From positions 1 through 46,189 of the forward strand of contig JAHFCE010000024.1 in assembly GCA_023249675.1 (NCBI GenBank): a DNA stretch of 46,189 nucleotides. Direction: 5' to 3'. This DNA is from Elusimicrobiota bacterium. Its GTDB lineage: Bacteria > Elusimicrobiota > Elusimicrobia > UBA1565 > UBA9628. A program made the translations under genes and the position numbers. Below, piece after piece: positions 24,817 to 32,104 of the stretch (positions within the stretch are counted from its first letter, which is position 1; each line of letters begins with the position of its first letter). A model generated the notes under the pieces. It did not search any database. It was given only the letters and a program-made list of their open reading frames with translations, and was not told the DNA's origin.

Positions 24817-26490
24817 ATGGCCCGACGCCTTCGTCGCACCGCCGCCCTGGGGGCGATCTTTTTCTTGTTTGCCGCGACCGCCGAGCGAGGCGTGCGCATT
24901 CTGTGGGCAGCCGCAGCGCCTCGCGCCGCGGCTGAATCTCCGATTGTCCACGGCACAGGCGGCAGCGCCGTTTCCCCCGCCGCGCTGATCGGCGCCATTC
25001 AGCTTTCGCTTGAATCCGTTCACCTGCCTCCCGGGACGACACCACTCCCGCTGCCCGCAACGCTCCCCGATTCCCACGGCCTGTCGCCGGCGAACTGGGC
25101 TAAGCTGATCCGACTCATTGCGCGCGCGCACAGCGAGCATATTCCCCGTCCCGTTCTGCCGGCCTCCGCCTCTGCCCTCGGCGCCGTTTCTGAAGAGCAG
25201 GCCCTGGACGCGCTGCGCGCGATCAACACGATGCTCGAGGGGGCATCCTCCGAAAGTTTGGACAATCCGCACGAAATCGGCATCCTCTACCAGCGGCTTT
25301 GGGACGGCTTGCAATCCTCGCCTCCGTCTTTTGCCGCCCCGCCGCGCCGCGACTCTCAGCGGCATTGGCAGAGGCATCGTGAGACCATTCTGAACGATGT
25401 GGAGATCCTGCGCTCGAAACTGTCCCGTTACGCAAGTCAACAGGAGGAGGCGATTGGAGTCAGGGCGTTTGAACAGGAGCTGGATAAGAGCAAGGTCTCG
25501 GTTCAGGAGCCGGGATTGGGCAAGGCCGTGATGACCACGGTCGACCGACGTCGAATCATTCGCGTCGTCCACGCGCCCACTGAGTTGTCGCTTCTTTTGA
25601 TCGATGAGTCCGCTGTTTCCAAGAACTCCAGACATCTTCGCCGACTCATCGGCCGGCAATTCTTCGATGCCGGGACGGAGCGCCCGGACGGGCGGAACGG
25701 ACGCGCCACCATAGTGCTGTGGCAGCGGGAAGGCGCAATCGCTTCCATCGAATTCCACGAAAAACCTCGCTTCTGGAGCCGGAGGTGGTGGAAAAGCTAC
25801 TGGGACGCGACCTACAAGACCCCGGACGGCAGCGACATGGTTTTTGGAATCACGATGGGGCTCCTCCAAGGCGCGCTGGCCCTGGGCTTGGGCGAGCTCA
25901 AGTCATCCATGCTGGGAACTCCTCTGGAGTGGACGCCGATTGTCTTTACCATGGGCTTCGGCTTTTTCATCTGCACGTTTGTCAGCACCTATACGAATTG
26001 GACTTATCGCGGCAGCAAAATCAGTCAATTCCTGAAATCGGCGCTCATCAGCCTGGCCTTCGCCTATCCGGTGATCATCTCCACTCAGGGGCTGGGCGCC
26101 GTGGCTCTGACAAGCAGCGGTCTGCTCATGCACGCCCATGTCTTCTCCAATGTGGCGCTCAACAACATGGGCAAGGTCGCTTGGCAGCAGATTCCCGTCA
26201 TCGGTGAAAAACATCGTCAATTCACCGGGAAGTTATTCTGGAAAATCAAGAAGTCCGCCATGGTCAACCAAGGCTTCTACACGATCAATTGGACGCTGCG
26301 CTTGGCCGATCTCCTGGGGATTCCGGGAGGCAGGCTTATTTTCCTTGCCGGTCTGCCGCTGGCCATGATTATTTCTTACTGGTATGCGCGCCGGCACGGC
26401 TTCCCCGAAGCCGCGCACATGCGCGAACTGCCCGCACGTCTGTATCGACGTTGCTGCGCCCTTATGGCTTCGGCGCGGCCTCGCGGCTGA
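24817..26490 (+). CDS. Unknown integral membrane protein
   Basis: 557 residues, not recognised. The start is the ATG preceded by AGGAG; the open frame continues upstream antisense to ygiQ. An N-terminal hydrophobic segment (LGAIFFLFAATAER) may be a signal or anchor. Residues about 45-320 are soluble and presumably periplasmic, with Ala/Pro-rich and helical stretches. From about residue 340 there are four or five membrane helices, including MVFGITMGLLQGALALGLGE, WTPIVFTMGFGFFICTFVS, ALISLAFAYPVIIS and LIFLAGLPLAMIISYWYARR. The conserved-looking loop FVSTYTNWTYRGSK might mark a family. Its 3' end overlaps the convergent small lipoprotein by 29 bases. Confidence 0.75.
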   Translation: MARRLRRTAALGAIFFLFAATAERGVRILWAAAAPRAAAESPIVHGTGGSAVSPAALIGAIQLSLESVHLPPGTTPLPLPATLPDSHGLSPANWAKLIRLIARAHSEHIPRPVLPASASALGAVSEEQALDALRAINTMLEGASSESLDNPHEIGILYQRLWDGLQSSPPSFAAPPRRDSQRHWQRHRETILNDVEILRSKLSRYASQQEEAIGVRAFEQELDKSKVSVQEPGLGKAVMTTVDRRRIIRVVHAPTELSLLLIDESAVSKNSRHLRRLIGRQFFDAGTERPDGRNGRATIVLWQREGAIASIEFHEKPRFWSRRWWKSYWDATYKTPDGSDMVFGITMGLLQGALALGLGELKSSMLGTPLEWTPIVFTMGFGFFICTFVSTYTNWTYRGSKISQFLKSALISLAFAYPVIISTQGLGAVALTSSGLLMHAHVFSNVALNNMGKVAWQQIPVIGEKHRQFTGKLFWKIKKSAMVNQGFYTINWTLRLADLLGIPGGRLIFLAGLPLAMIISYWYARRHGFPEAAHMRELPARLYRRCCALMASARPRG

Positions 26491-26929
26491 ACGCGAGAGA
26501 CGGGGTCCCGTCGGAACCGTAACGCAGGGTCAGGCGCACGATCGCGCCTTCCTCAATGCGCACGAAGCGTTCGCGCGGCTGCAGGGCACCGGGCAGGCGC
26601 GTCCACTCTCCGATCGGCGGCAGGAACCAATATTCAAGACGTACGGGCTGATTCCCCGCGGGAAGCTTCAGACGCGCGCGCTTTTCCTGAGAGCGCAGGC
26701 CCACCGCGGTATGCCCCGCTTCCTGACCATCGACGAACACCTTCGTAAAGGACACGCCCTCATCATCGGCATTCGGCACGGCCTCAATGACGACAGCCTC
26801 AAAATTGGGGTCCTTGACCTCGACGACCGCCACGGGCGGGGGCGGCGGCAGTGGCTTAGGGAATTCCGCCAGGCGCGGCCCGGCGCAGGCCGCGGCGATC
26901 AAGAGGGCCAAAAGCGGGAGGCACTTCAT
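26462..26929 (-). CDS. Small exported protein, putative lipoprotein
   Basis: 155 residues starting MKCLPLLALLIAAACAGPRL: a signal peptide with Cys15 in a weak lipobox (AAAC). A Pro-rich segment (FPKPLPPPPPVAV) follows, then a compact beta-rich domain with FTKVFVDGQEAG and ARLKLPAGNQPVRLEYWF, which resembles PEGA-type surface domains. It overlaps the PPC lipoprotein stop by 4 bases (ATGA), so the two are probably co-expressed in the envelope. Function unknown. Confidence 0.75.
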   Translation of the reverse strand: MKCLPLLALLIAAACAGPRLAEFPKPLPPPPPVAVVEVKDPNFEAVVIEAVPNADDEGVSFTKVFVDGQEAGHTAVGLRSQEKRARLKLPAGNQPVRLEYWFLPPIGEWTRLPGALQPRERFVRIEEGAIVRLTLRYGSDGTPSLAFSREAAPKP

Positions 26930-28488
26930 TTCACACGCACGCGCAGCGAATATTTATCGCGTATGTTGTTTTGCGCGGCGTCGGCCGGCTTCAGCCGTAC
27001 GACGTAGGTCCCGCGATCGAGCTCGCGCTCAATTAAAACCGGCTCGCCGGACTTCGGCGCGGCGGTGGCCGCCACTTCCTTATATTCCTGATCGAATAAG
27101 GTCATCGTCGGCGCGACGTTGATCACGCCGGTGAGTTCGAGCACCACGACGCCCTTCTGATAAAGATTGAACTCGTACCAGTCCTCGTCCCCCTTCGGCG
27201 CGAAATAGCCGTCGACGGACTCTCCGACCTTGAGCGGCTGCGCCGCGGCGCTCGAGTTATTCGGCTCCCACTCGAGCCCCTCCTGCAACGGGATCAGCTT
27301 GCGAACGAGCTGGTAGCTCCGGCGGCTGTCGGACTTCTTTCCGGTCTTCTCCGACACGACAATGTGATAGTCGCCGCCCGTGAGGCCCCAGCCCGTCATG
27401 ACCTCGGGCTGTTCCTTGCCCATATTGTCGATAAACAAGAGCTCGTTGCCCAGACCATCGCGTAGCGACAAGGCCAGGTCCATGTCGGCCAGGCCCGACA
27501 GCTCCGCGCGCAGAAGCTGCTTCGTGTCGCTCGCAGCCGCGACCTTGTACCAGTCCTGGTCTCCCGCAGGCGCGATCGTCCCGGAAATCGAATCAAGGCT
27601 GAGCGGCGTCGCGTCGACGCGCTGGTCGTTCGGCTCGAACTCGGTCGCGCCCTGATACGGCAGCAGCTCGGTCAGCAAATCATACGGCACGTCGGGATTC
27701 CCTGCGTTCTTATACTTCGAGCGTAGCCGCAGCGAAAACTTGCCCGGACCGCGCACGCCGAAGTTGCGCAAGCTCTCGCCCTCGCCGATGCCGCCCGCGT
27801 CAAGCTCCTTAAGCTTGTAGCCGTTCGTGTCGTACACCTCGAGGACCGCGTCCACCTTCGGAACTTCGCTCACATCGATATTGAGCAGGAACAATCCGGT
27901 CTTCGCCACCTCGATCGAATACCAATCCTCTTCAGCGGCCTCCGGGTCGTCGGACAACAGCTGTTTGGCCGGCCAATAATGCCCCTTTGCGAGCCCGCCC
28001 GCCTCGAGGGTCTGCGCCGTCAGCGCTGTGTTATTCGGCTCGCGCTCTCGTCCTGCAGCCGAATCGAGCCTTGTGCACAACTCGTAGACCTGGCTGGGGT
28101 TGTTCGCCTTCTCGTTCTTATTCGCGACAACAAGGTAGTAGACGCCCGGGGACACGCCGAGGTCGAGCAATTGCTCGTCGCCGCCGACGGTGGTCTCATC
28201 GACGCGCTTGAGTTCGCGCCGGTTCTTGTCGAAAAAGGAGAGGACGAAATCCACTTCTTTGATCCCGCCGATCTTGGCCGTCAGCGCCCCCTCGGCCGCA
28301 ACGTCCAGGCGGTACCAGTCCTGGTCTTTCGGGTTACCAATGGTTCCAGTCGCCTTCCCGCCAATTTTGAGAAAAGTTGATTGCTGATACGAGTCGTTTG
28401 GCTCCGCCTCTTTCGATGGTCCGCAGGCAGGAAGCGATAGGAGTGTCAGGCCTATAGTTACTTGAATTAATTGACGGGAAGGGAACAT
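26926..28488 (-). CDS. Lipoprotein with four PPC (pre-peptidase C-terminal) repeats
   Basis: 520 residues. A signal peptide with lipobox LPAC gives Cys22 as the acylated residue. Four repeats follow, each opening with EPN(D/N) at 29, 150, 285 and 408 and each carrying a D-x-D-W-Y or E-x-D-W-Y motif. This is the signature of PPC beta-sandwich domains, which normally hang on secreted proteases but here form the whole protein. A surface or periplasmic binding role is likely. The first 15-16 codons lie inside the RAYT element: residues 10-16 are encoded by its left inverted repeat. The native 5' end appears to have been replaced. It probably was, or still is, downstream of the PBP1A gene on the same strand. 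Confidence 0.85.
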   Translation of the reverse strand: MFPSRQLIQVTIGLTLLSLPACGPSKEAEPNDSYQQSTFLKIGGKATGTIGNPKDQDWYRLDVAAEGALTAKIGGIKEVDFVLSFFDKNRRELKRVDETTVGGDEQLLDLGVSPGVYYLVVANKNEKANNPSQVYELCTRLDSAAGREREPNNTALTAQTLEAGGLAKGHYWPAKQLLSDDPEAAEEDWYSIEVAKTGLFLLNIDVSEVPKVDAVLEVYDTNGYKLKELDAGGIGEGESLRNFGVRGPGKFSLRLRSKYKNAGNPDVPYDLLTELLPYQGATEFEPNDQRVDATPLSLDSISGTIAPAGDQDWYKVAAASDTKQLLRAELSGLADMDLALSLRDGLGNELLFIDNMGKEQPEVMTGWGLTGGDYHIVVSEKTGKKSDSRRSYQLVRKLIPLQEGLEWEPNNSSAAAQPLKVGESVDGYFAPKGDEDWYEFNLYQKGVVVLELTGVINVAPTMTLFDQEYKEVAATAAPKSGEPVLIERELDRGTYVVRLKPADAAQNNIRDKYSLRVRVK

Positions 28489-29300
28489 TTTCGGGGGGTC
28501 AATCGTCTAGTTAGAGTGGGACGACGACCAAGAATACATTATCCCGGCGCGGTCTATCATGCGATGGCCAGGGGTGTCGATGGGAGAGACGTTTTCATCG
28601 ATGACCATGACCGCCATGGATTTCTAAACACTCTGGAGCGCATAAAACGGCAAACAAATACCGTTGTTTATGCCTACTGTCTCATGGGCAACCACTTCCA
28701 CCTCGCAATCAAGGTCGGTCCGGTCGAATTGGCCTCTGTCATGCAAAGATTGCTCACTTGCTATTCAATAACTTTCAACAATCGGCATGCACGTACCGGC
28801 CACCTCTTCCAGGCTCGTTATAAGGCGATCTTATGCCTTAATGACGCCTACCTGGTGGGATTGATCCGCTACATTCATCTAAACCCCGTGCGCGCTGGAC
28901 TGACCATGCGTCCGGATGAGTGGCCGTGGTCAAGCTACAACAATTATCATGAGTCCGGTCTTGATGGCCTGGTCCCATCGCAGCACGACCTCCCAGATTT
29001 CGATCCGTGGAAGACGGGAAAGCAGGAGGACCACTCCACCTTGATTCGCTCCAACATTGCACCTGTGTTGCCACTTGCCGAGATTGGCGCATCGGTATCA
29101 GCGAGAACAGGCATCAGCGTCGGGGAGCTTTGTTCCGGATCGAAACGTCATGCTGTCGTGGCTGCAAAACGACTTCTGGTAGAAGAGGCCGTGAGGAGTG
29201 GCCATCGACTTCTACCCATCGCCAGTTGGCTGGGGTCTACCCTAGGCGCGATTACACACTATCTACGCCAAAGTAATTGACGAAACTATAGGCCTGACAC
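28443..29300. mobile_element. RAYT/IS200-like element with 17-bp terminal inverted repeats
   Basis: GTGTCAGGCCTATAGTT at 28443-28459 is matched exactly by its reverse complement at 29284-29300. A 9-base direct repeat, TAATTGACG, lies just inside each end (28468-28476 and 29274-29282); the right copy contains the transposase stop. The unit holds one gene, the transposase. The right end touches the stop codon of the PBP1A gene and the left end lies in the signal-peptide region of the PPC lipoprotein. It therefore sits precisely between two genes of a minus-strand unit. Confidence 0.8.
28516..29280 (+). CDS. REP-associated tyrosine transposase (IS200-like, Y1 HUH family)
   Basis: 254 residues from GTG 28516, which gives the standard RAYT opening MGRRPRIHYPGAVYHAMARG; an in-frame TTG at 28471 is the alternative. 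The HUH metal site is NHFHL in YCLMGNHFHLAIK. The family motif RYIHLNPVRAG and the WPWSSY segment are both present. These enzymes are single-strand DNA nucleases using one catalytic tyrosine. The C-terminal region (about 185-254) looks like a helical, DnaA-like DNA-binding domain as in longer RAYTs. The gene is intact. Confidence 0.92.
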   Translation: MGRRPRIHYPGAVYHAMARGVDGRDVFIDDHDRHGFLNTLERIKRQTNTVVYAYCLMGNHFHLAIKVGPVELASVMQRLLTCYSITFNNRHARTGHLFQARYKAILCLNDAYLVGLIRYIHLNPVRAGLTMRPDEWPWSSYNNYHESGLDGLVPSQHDLPDFDPWKTGKQEDHSTLIRSNIAPVLPLAEIGASVSARTGISVGELCSGSKRHAVVAAKRLLVEEAVRSGHRLLPIASWLGSTLGAITHYLRQSN

Positions 29301-31322
29301 CTAAAATTCCTTTGTCGGCCTCGACAGGTAGAGCTCCTTGACGAAGGACATCCAGGCGGGGGCGGCGATGGAGCCGCCGGCCTTGCCGGGGGGCATGGCG
29401 CGCATGTCGTCGTGGCCGATCCAGACCGCCGCGGAGAGGTCGGGGGTCACGCCGGCAAACCAGGCATCGCGATAGTCGTTGGTGGTTCCGGTTTTCCCCG
29501 CCGCCGGCACATTGAAGCCCAGGCGGCGGGCGGACGCGTAGGCCGTGCCCTCGGGGCCCAAGACGCCGCGCATCGTTTCGATCATTGTGCGGGCGGTGGT
29601 CGAGGAGAAAACGACAGGCCCCTCAGTTGTCGGAGCGTCGCCTTCGCTTAAAACCTTGCCCTCGCGATCTTCGATGCGGCGCAGCCACCAGGGGCGAACA
29701 GCGCGGCCGCCATTGGCAAAGACGGCGTAGGCGGATGCCATCTGAACGGGCGAAATATCCGCGGTGCCGAGCGCCAAAGACAGATTGCGCGGCAAGCGCT
29801 CGATGGAAACGCCGCTCGCCTTCGACAGCGCATCGAGGACTCGATCGATATCGATTTCCTTGAGAAGCTTGATCGAAACCGAGTTGAGCGACTTCCATAA
29901 GGCGAAGTCAAGGCGCACCTCGCCGTAATACTTGTTGCCGTAATTGTGCGGCGACCACTTGCGGCCTGCGCCGATCGAGTAGGTAACGGGGCTGTCCAAG
30001 AATTTATCTTCCGGCTTGTAGCGACCGCTCTCGAAGGCCTCAGCCCAGACGAAAGGCTTCACCGATGAGCCCATCAAGCGGCGTCCATCGGTCGCGCGGT
30101 CAAGCTGGTTCTGGAAGCTGAAACCGGCGCCGCCGACCAAAGCCAAGAGGGCTCCATTATGCGGGTCCAAAGCCGCGAGCGCGCCTTCGACCGGAGCTTC
30201 CTTGCCGGCGGGCTCGCCGTCCTCATCGGGCTTGGCCGCGGGATCATTCTCCTTCGCGAGGCGCTCGCGCAGGGCGCGCTGGGCGGCTTTTTGCGCCTCA
30301 AGGTCGAAAGTGGTGCGGATCACGAGGCCGCCGCGCAGCAGGCGCTCCTTCGTGTAGGCGCGCAGCATCTGGCGGCGCACAAACTCAACGACATAGGGCG
30401 CCTCGTTGACTCGGGTGCGCCAGAAGGAGACCTCGGGGACGCTTGCACGGCGCTCGTAGCGCTCCCAAAACTCGCTCTCGATGCGGGCAACCGAAGAGTC
30501 CGGAAGAAAGCCGTTCTTAGCCATGCGCTTAAGCACGGTGCGCTGGCGCGGACGCGCGAACTCCGGAGAGTCGAGCGGCGAATATTTGTTCGGGCTCGGA
30601 ATAATGCCGACCATCATCGCGGCCTCGCCGACGTCGAGGGCGGCGGTCGGTTTGTCGAAGTAGTAGCGCGACGCGGACTCGACGCCGAAGGCGCCATGTC
30701 CGAAGTAGGCGAAGTTCAGGTACATCATGAGGATCTGGTCCTTCGTGAATTTCTGCTCGAGCTTGCGCGCGCAGAAGAACTCGAAGATCTTGCGCCCGGC
30801 GGTGCGCTTGCGAGTCGTGAACATCTGCTTGGCCAGCTGCTGAGTCAAAGTCGAGCCGCCCTGGCCGCGGCGCACGCCGGTGAGAGTGACGATGACCGCG
30901 CGGACAGTCGCCTTCCAATCCACGCCGTGATGCTCGTAGAAGTGGGCGTCCTCACTCGCGACGAGCGCCTTTTTGAGGAAGACGGGCAGATCGTCGGAGG
31001 AACGGATGTACTGGCCCTTCTCAACGGAAAATTCGGCGATCAGTCGGTCTTTCACATCGAGGATGCGCGTCGGAGCGGCCGTGACCGACAGCTTCGAGGC
31101 CATATAAGGAACCTCGAAGACCTCATCCTCGGAGAGCAGGTACTCCTCACGGCCCGGAACAGTGAGGTTGAGGTAGTACGCGTCCATCTTTTCGATGATG
31201 GAGCGCTCGAGCTGATGGTAACGCCACCAGCCGGACAGGAGCATACTGCCGATGACGGCGCCGACAGCGAAGACCGCCGCGGCCGCCGCCAGAAGCGCGC
31301 GTCGCATCCAGACCCGGAACAT
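29301..31322 (-). CDS. Class A penicillin-binding protein (PBP1A-type transglycosylase/transpeptidase)
   Basis: 673 residues. An N-terminal membrane anchor (LLAAAAAVFAVGAVIGSML) is followed by a GT51 glycosyltransferase domain with ASEDAHFYEHHGVD and GQGGSTLTQQLAKQ. The transpeptidase has GSSVKPF (catalytic Ser near 420), KSLNS (SxN, about 476) and KTGTT (about 609). It polymerises and crosslinks peptidoglycan in the periplasm. There is no recognisable OB insertion. The stop codon abuts the right end of the RAYT element, so the last residues could differ from the ancestral ones. It diverges from comF across 59 bases. Confidence 0.95.
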   Translation of the reverse strand: MFRVWMRRALLAAAAAVFAVGAVIGSMLLSGWWRYHQLERSIIEKMDAYYLNLTVPGREEYLLSEDEVFEVPYMASKLSVTAAPTRILDVKDRLIAEFSVEKGQYIRSSDDLPVFLKKALVASEDAHFYEHHGVDWKATVRAVIVTLTGVRRGQGGSTLTQQLAKQMFTTRKRTAGRKIFEFFCARKLEQKFTKDQILMMYLNFAYFGHGAFGVESASRYYFDKPTAALDVGEAAMMVGIIPSPNKYSPLDSPEFARPRQRTVLKRMAKNGFLPDSSVARIESEFWERYERRASVPEVSFWRTRVNEAPYVVEFVRRQMLRAYTKERLLRGGLVIRTTFDLEAQKAAQRALRERLAKENDPAAKPDEDGEPAGKEAPVEGALAALDPHNGALLALVGGAGFSFQNQLDRATDGRRLMGSSVKPFVWAEAFESGRYKPEDKFLDSPVTYSIGAGRKWSPHNYGNKYYGEVRLDFALWKSLNSVSIKLLKEIDIDRVLDALSKASGVSIERLPRNLSLALGTADISPVQMASAYAVFANGGRAVRPWWLRRIEDREGKVLSEGDAPTTEGPVVFSSTTARTMIETMRGVLGPEGTAYASARRLGFNVPAAGKTGTTNDYRDAWFAGVTPDLSAAVWIGHDDMRAMPPGKAGGSIAAPAWMSFVKELYLSRPTKEF

Positions 31323-31381
31323 ATCCCGATGATACCATTCGGACCCATGGAACTTTTTGGGGGTCTCAATCGTATAAAGGC

Positions 31382-32104
31382 ATGGGAACCTGCTGGGACA
31401 TTGCGCTCGACATCCTGCTGCCCCGGGCCTGCGCGCATTGCCGCAAGGACCTCAAGCGTTCCTCGGGACCTCTGTGCCTGGAATGCGCTGCCTCCTTGCC
31501 CGCGCCGCCGGAGCCCTCTTGCGTGCGTTGCGCCGGCCGCCGCGGCGGAGCGTCGCCGTTCTGCGCGGACTGCGCGGGCAAACGCTTCTCCTGCCGCCTG
31601 ATCCGGGCGGCGGCCGCGCACCGCGGGTCGGCCGCCTCGCTCGTGCACGCTTTTAAGTTCCGAGGATCTCAACTGGCCGCGACAGCGGCTGGTCGCCATA
31701 TGGCCGAGGCTCTGGCCTTGCGCCCAGAGCTGAGGGGGTTCGCCGCTCTAACCGCTGTTCCCATCCATCCGCGGCGCGAACGTGAGCGCGGCTACAACCA
31801 GGCGGAAATCCTCGCGCGCGAGATCGCCGCCGCAACAGGGCTGCCTCTTCTGGATGTCCTCGAGCGCACCCGCGCTGCCGCGCCATCGTGGAAGCTCGGC
31901 CGCGTGGAACGGCGCGCGGAACTCGCCGGAGCCTACGCGTTACGTGCGGGAGCCCCGGTACTCGTCGCCGGCAAGCGAATACTAGTTATCGACGATGTGG
32001 CCGCGACCGGCACGACGCTCGAGGAATGCGCAGCCGCGCTACGCGCGGCGGGAGCGGCAGACACGGCGGGCTACGCCTTCGCACGGGCCGGGTCCTTTAC
32101 TTAA
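31382..32104 (+). CDS. comF: ComF family phosphoribosyltransferase-like protein
   Basis: 240 residues. The N-terminus has a zinc-ribbon of paired cysteines (CAHC, CLEC, CVRC, CADC). The phosphoribosyltransferase domain carries AVPIHPRRERERGYNQAEILA and the PRPP-binding loop ILVIDDVAATGTTLEEC. ComF is needed for DNA uptake in competent bacteria, but homologues occur widely without proven competence. Its end overlaps the convergent histidine kinase by 8 bases. Confidence 0.93.
   Translation: MGTCWDIALDILLPRACAHCRKDLKRSSGPLCLECAASLPAPPEPSCVRCAGRRGGASPFCADCAGKRFSCRLIRAAAAHRGSAASLVHAFKFRGSQLAATAAGRHMAEALALRPELRGFAALTAVPIHPRRERERGYNQAEILAREIAAATGLPLLDVLERTRAAAPSWKLGRVERRAELAGAYALRAGAPVLVAGKRILVIDDVAATGTTLEECAAALRAAGAADTAGYAFARAGSFT

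Noticed and set aside
28471-28515. TTG start for the RAYT transposase at 28471
   Set aside because: GTG 28516 yields the standard family N-terminus; the extra 15 residues resemble nothing in the family.
31373-31378. TATAAA just before comF as a -10 element
   Set aside because: Only three bases separate it from the ATG, so transcription would begin inside the coding sequence.
30159-31601. 480-codon plus-strand open frame antisense to the PBP1A gene
   Set aside because: PBP1A on the other strand has all catalytic motifs. The antisense product is Arg/Glu/Ala-rich with no recognisable domain, as expected from GC-rich mirror frames.
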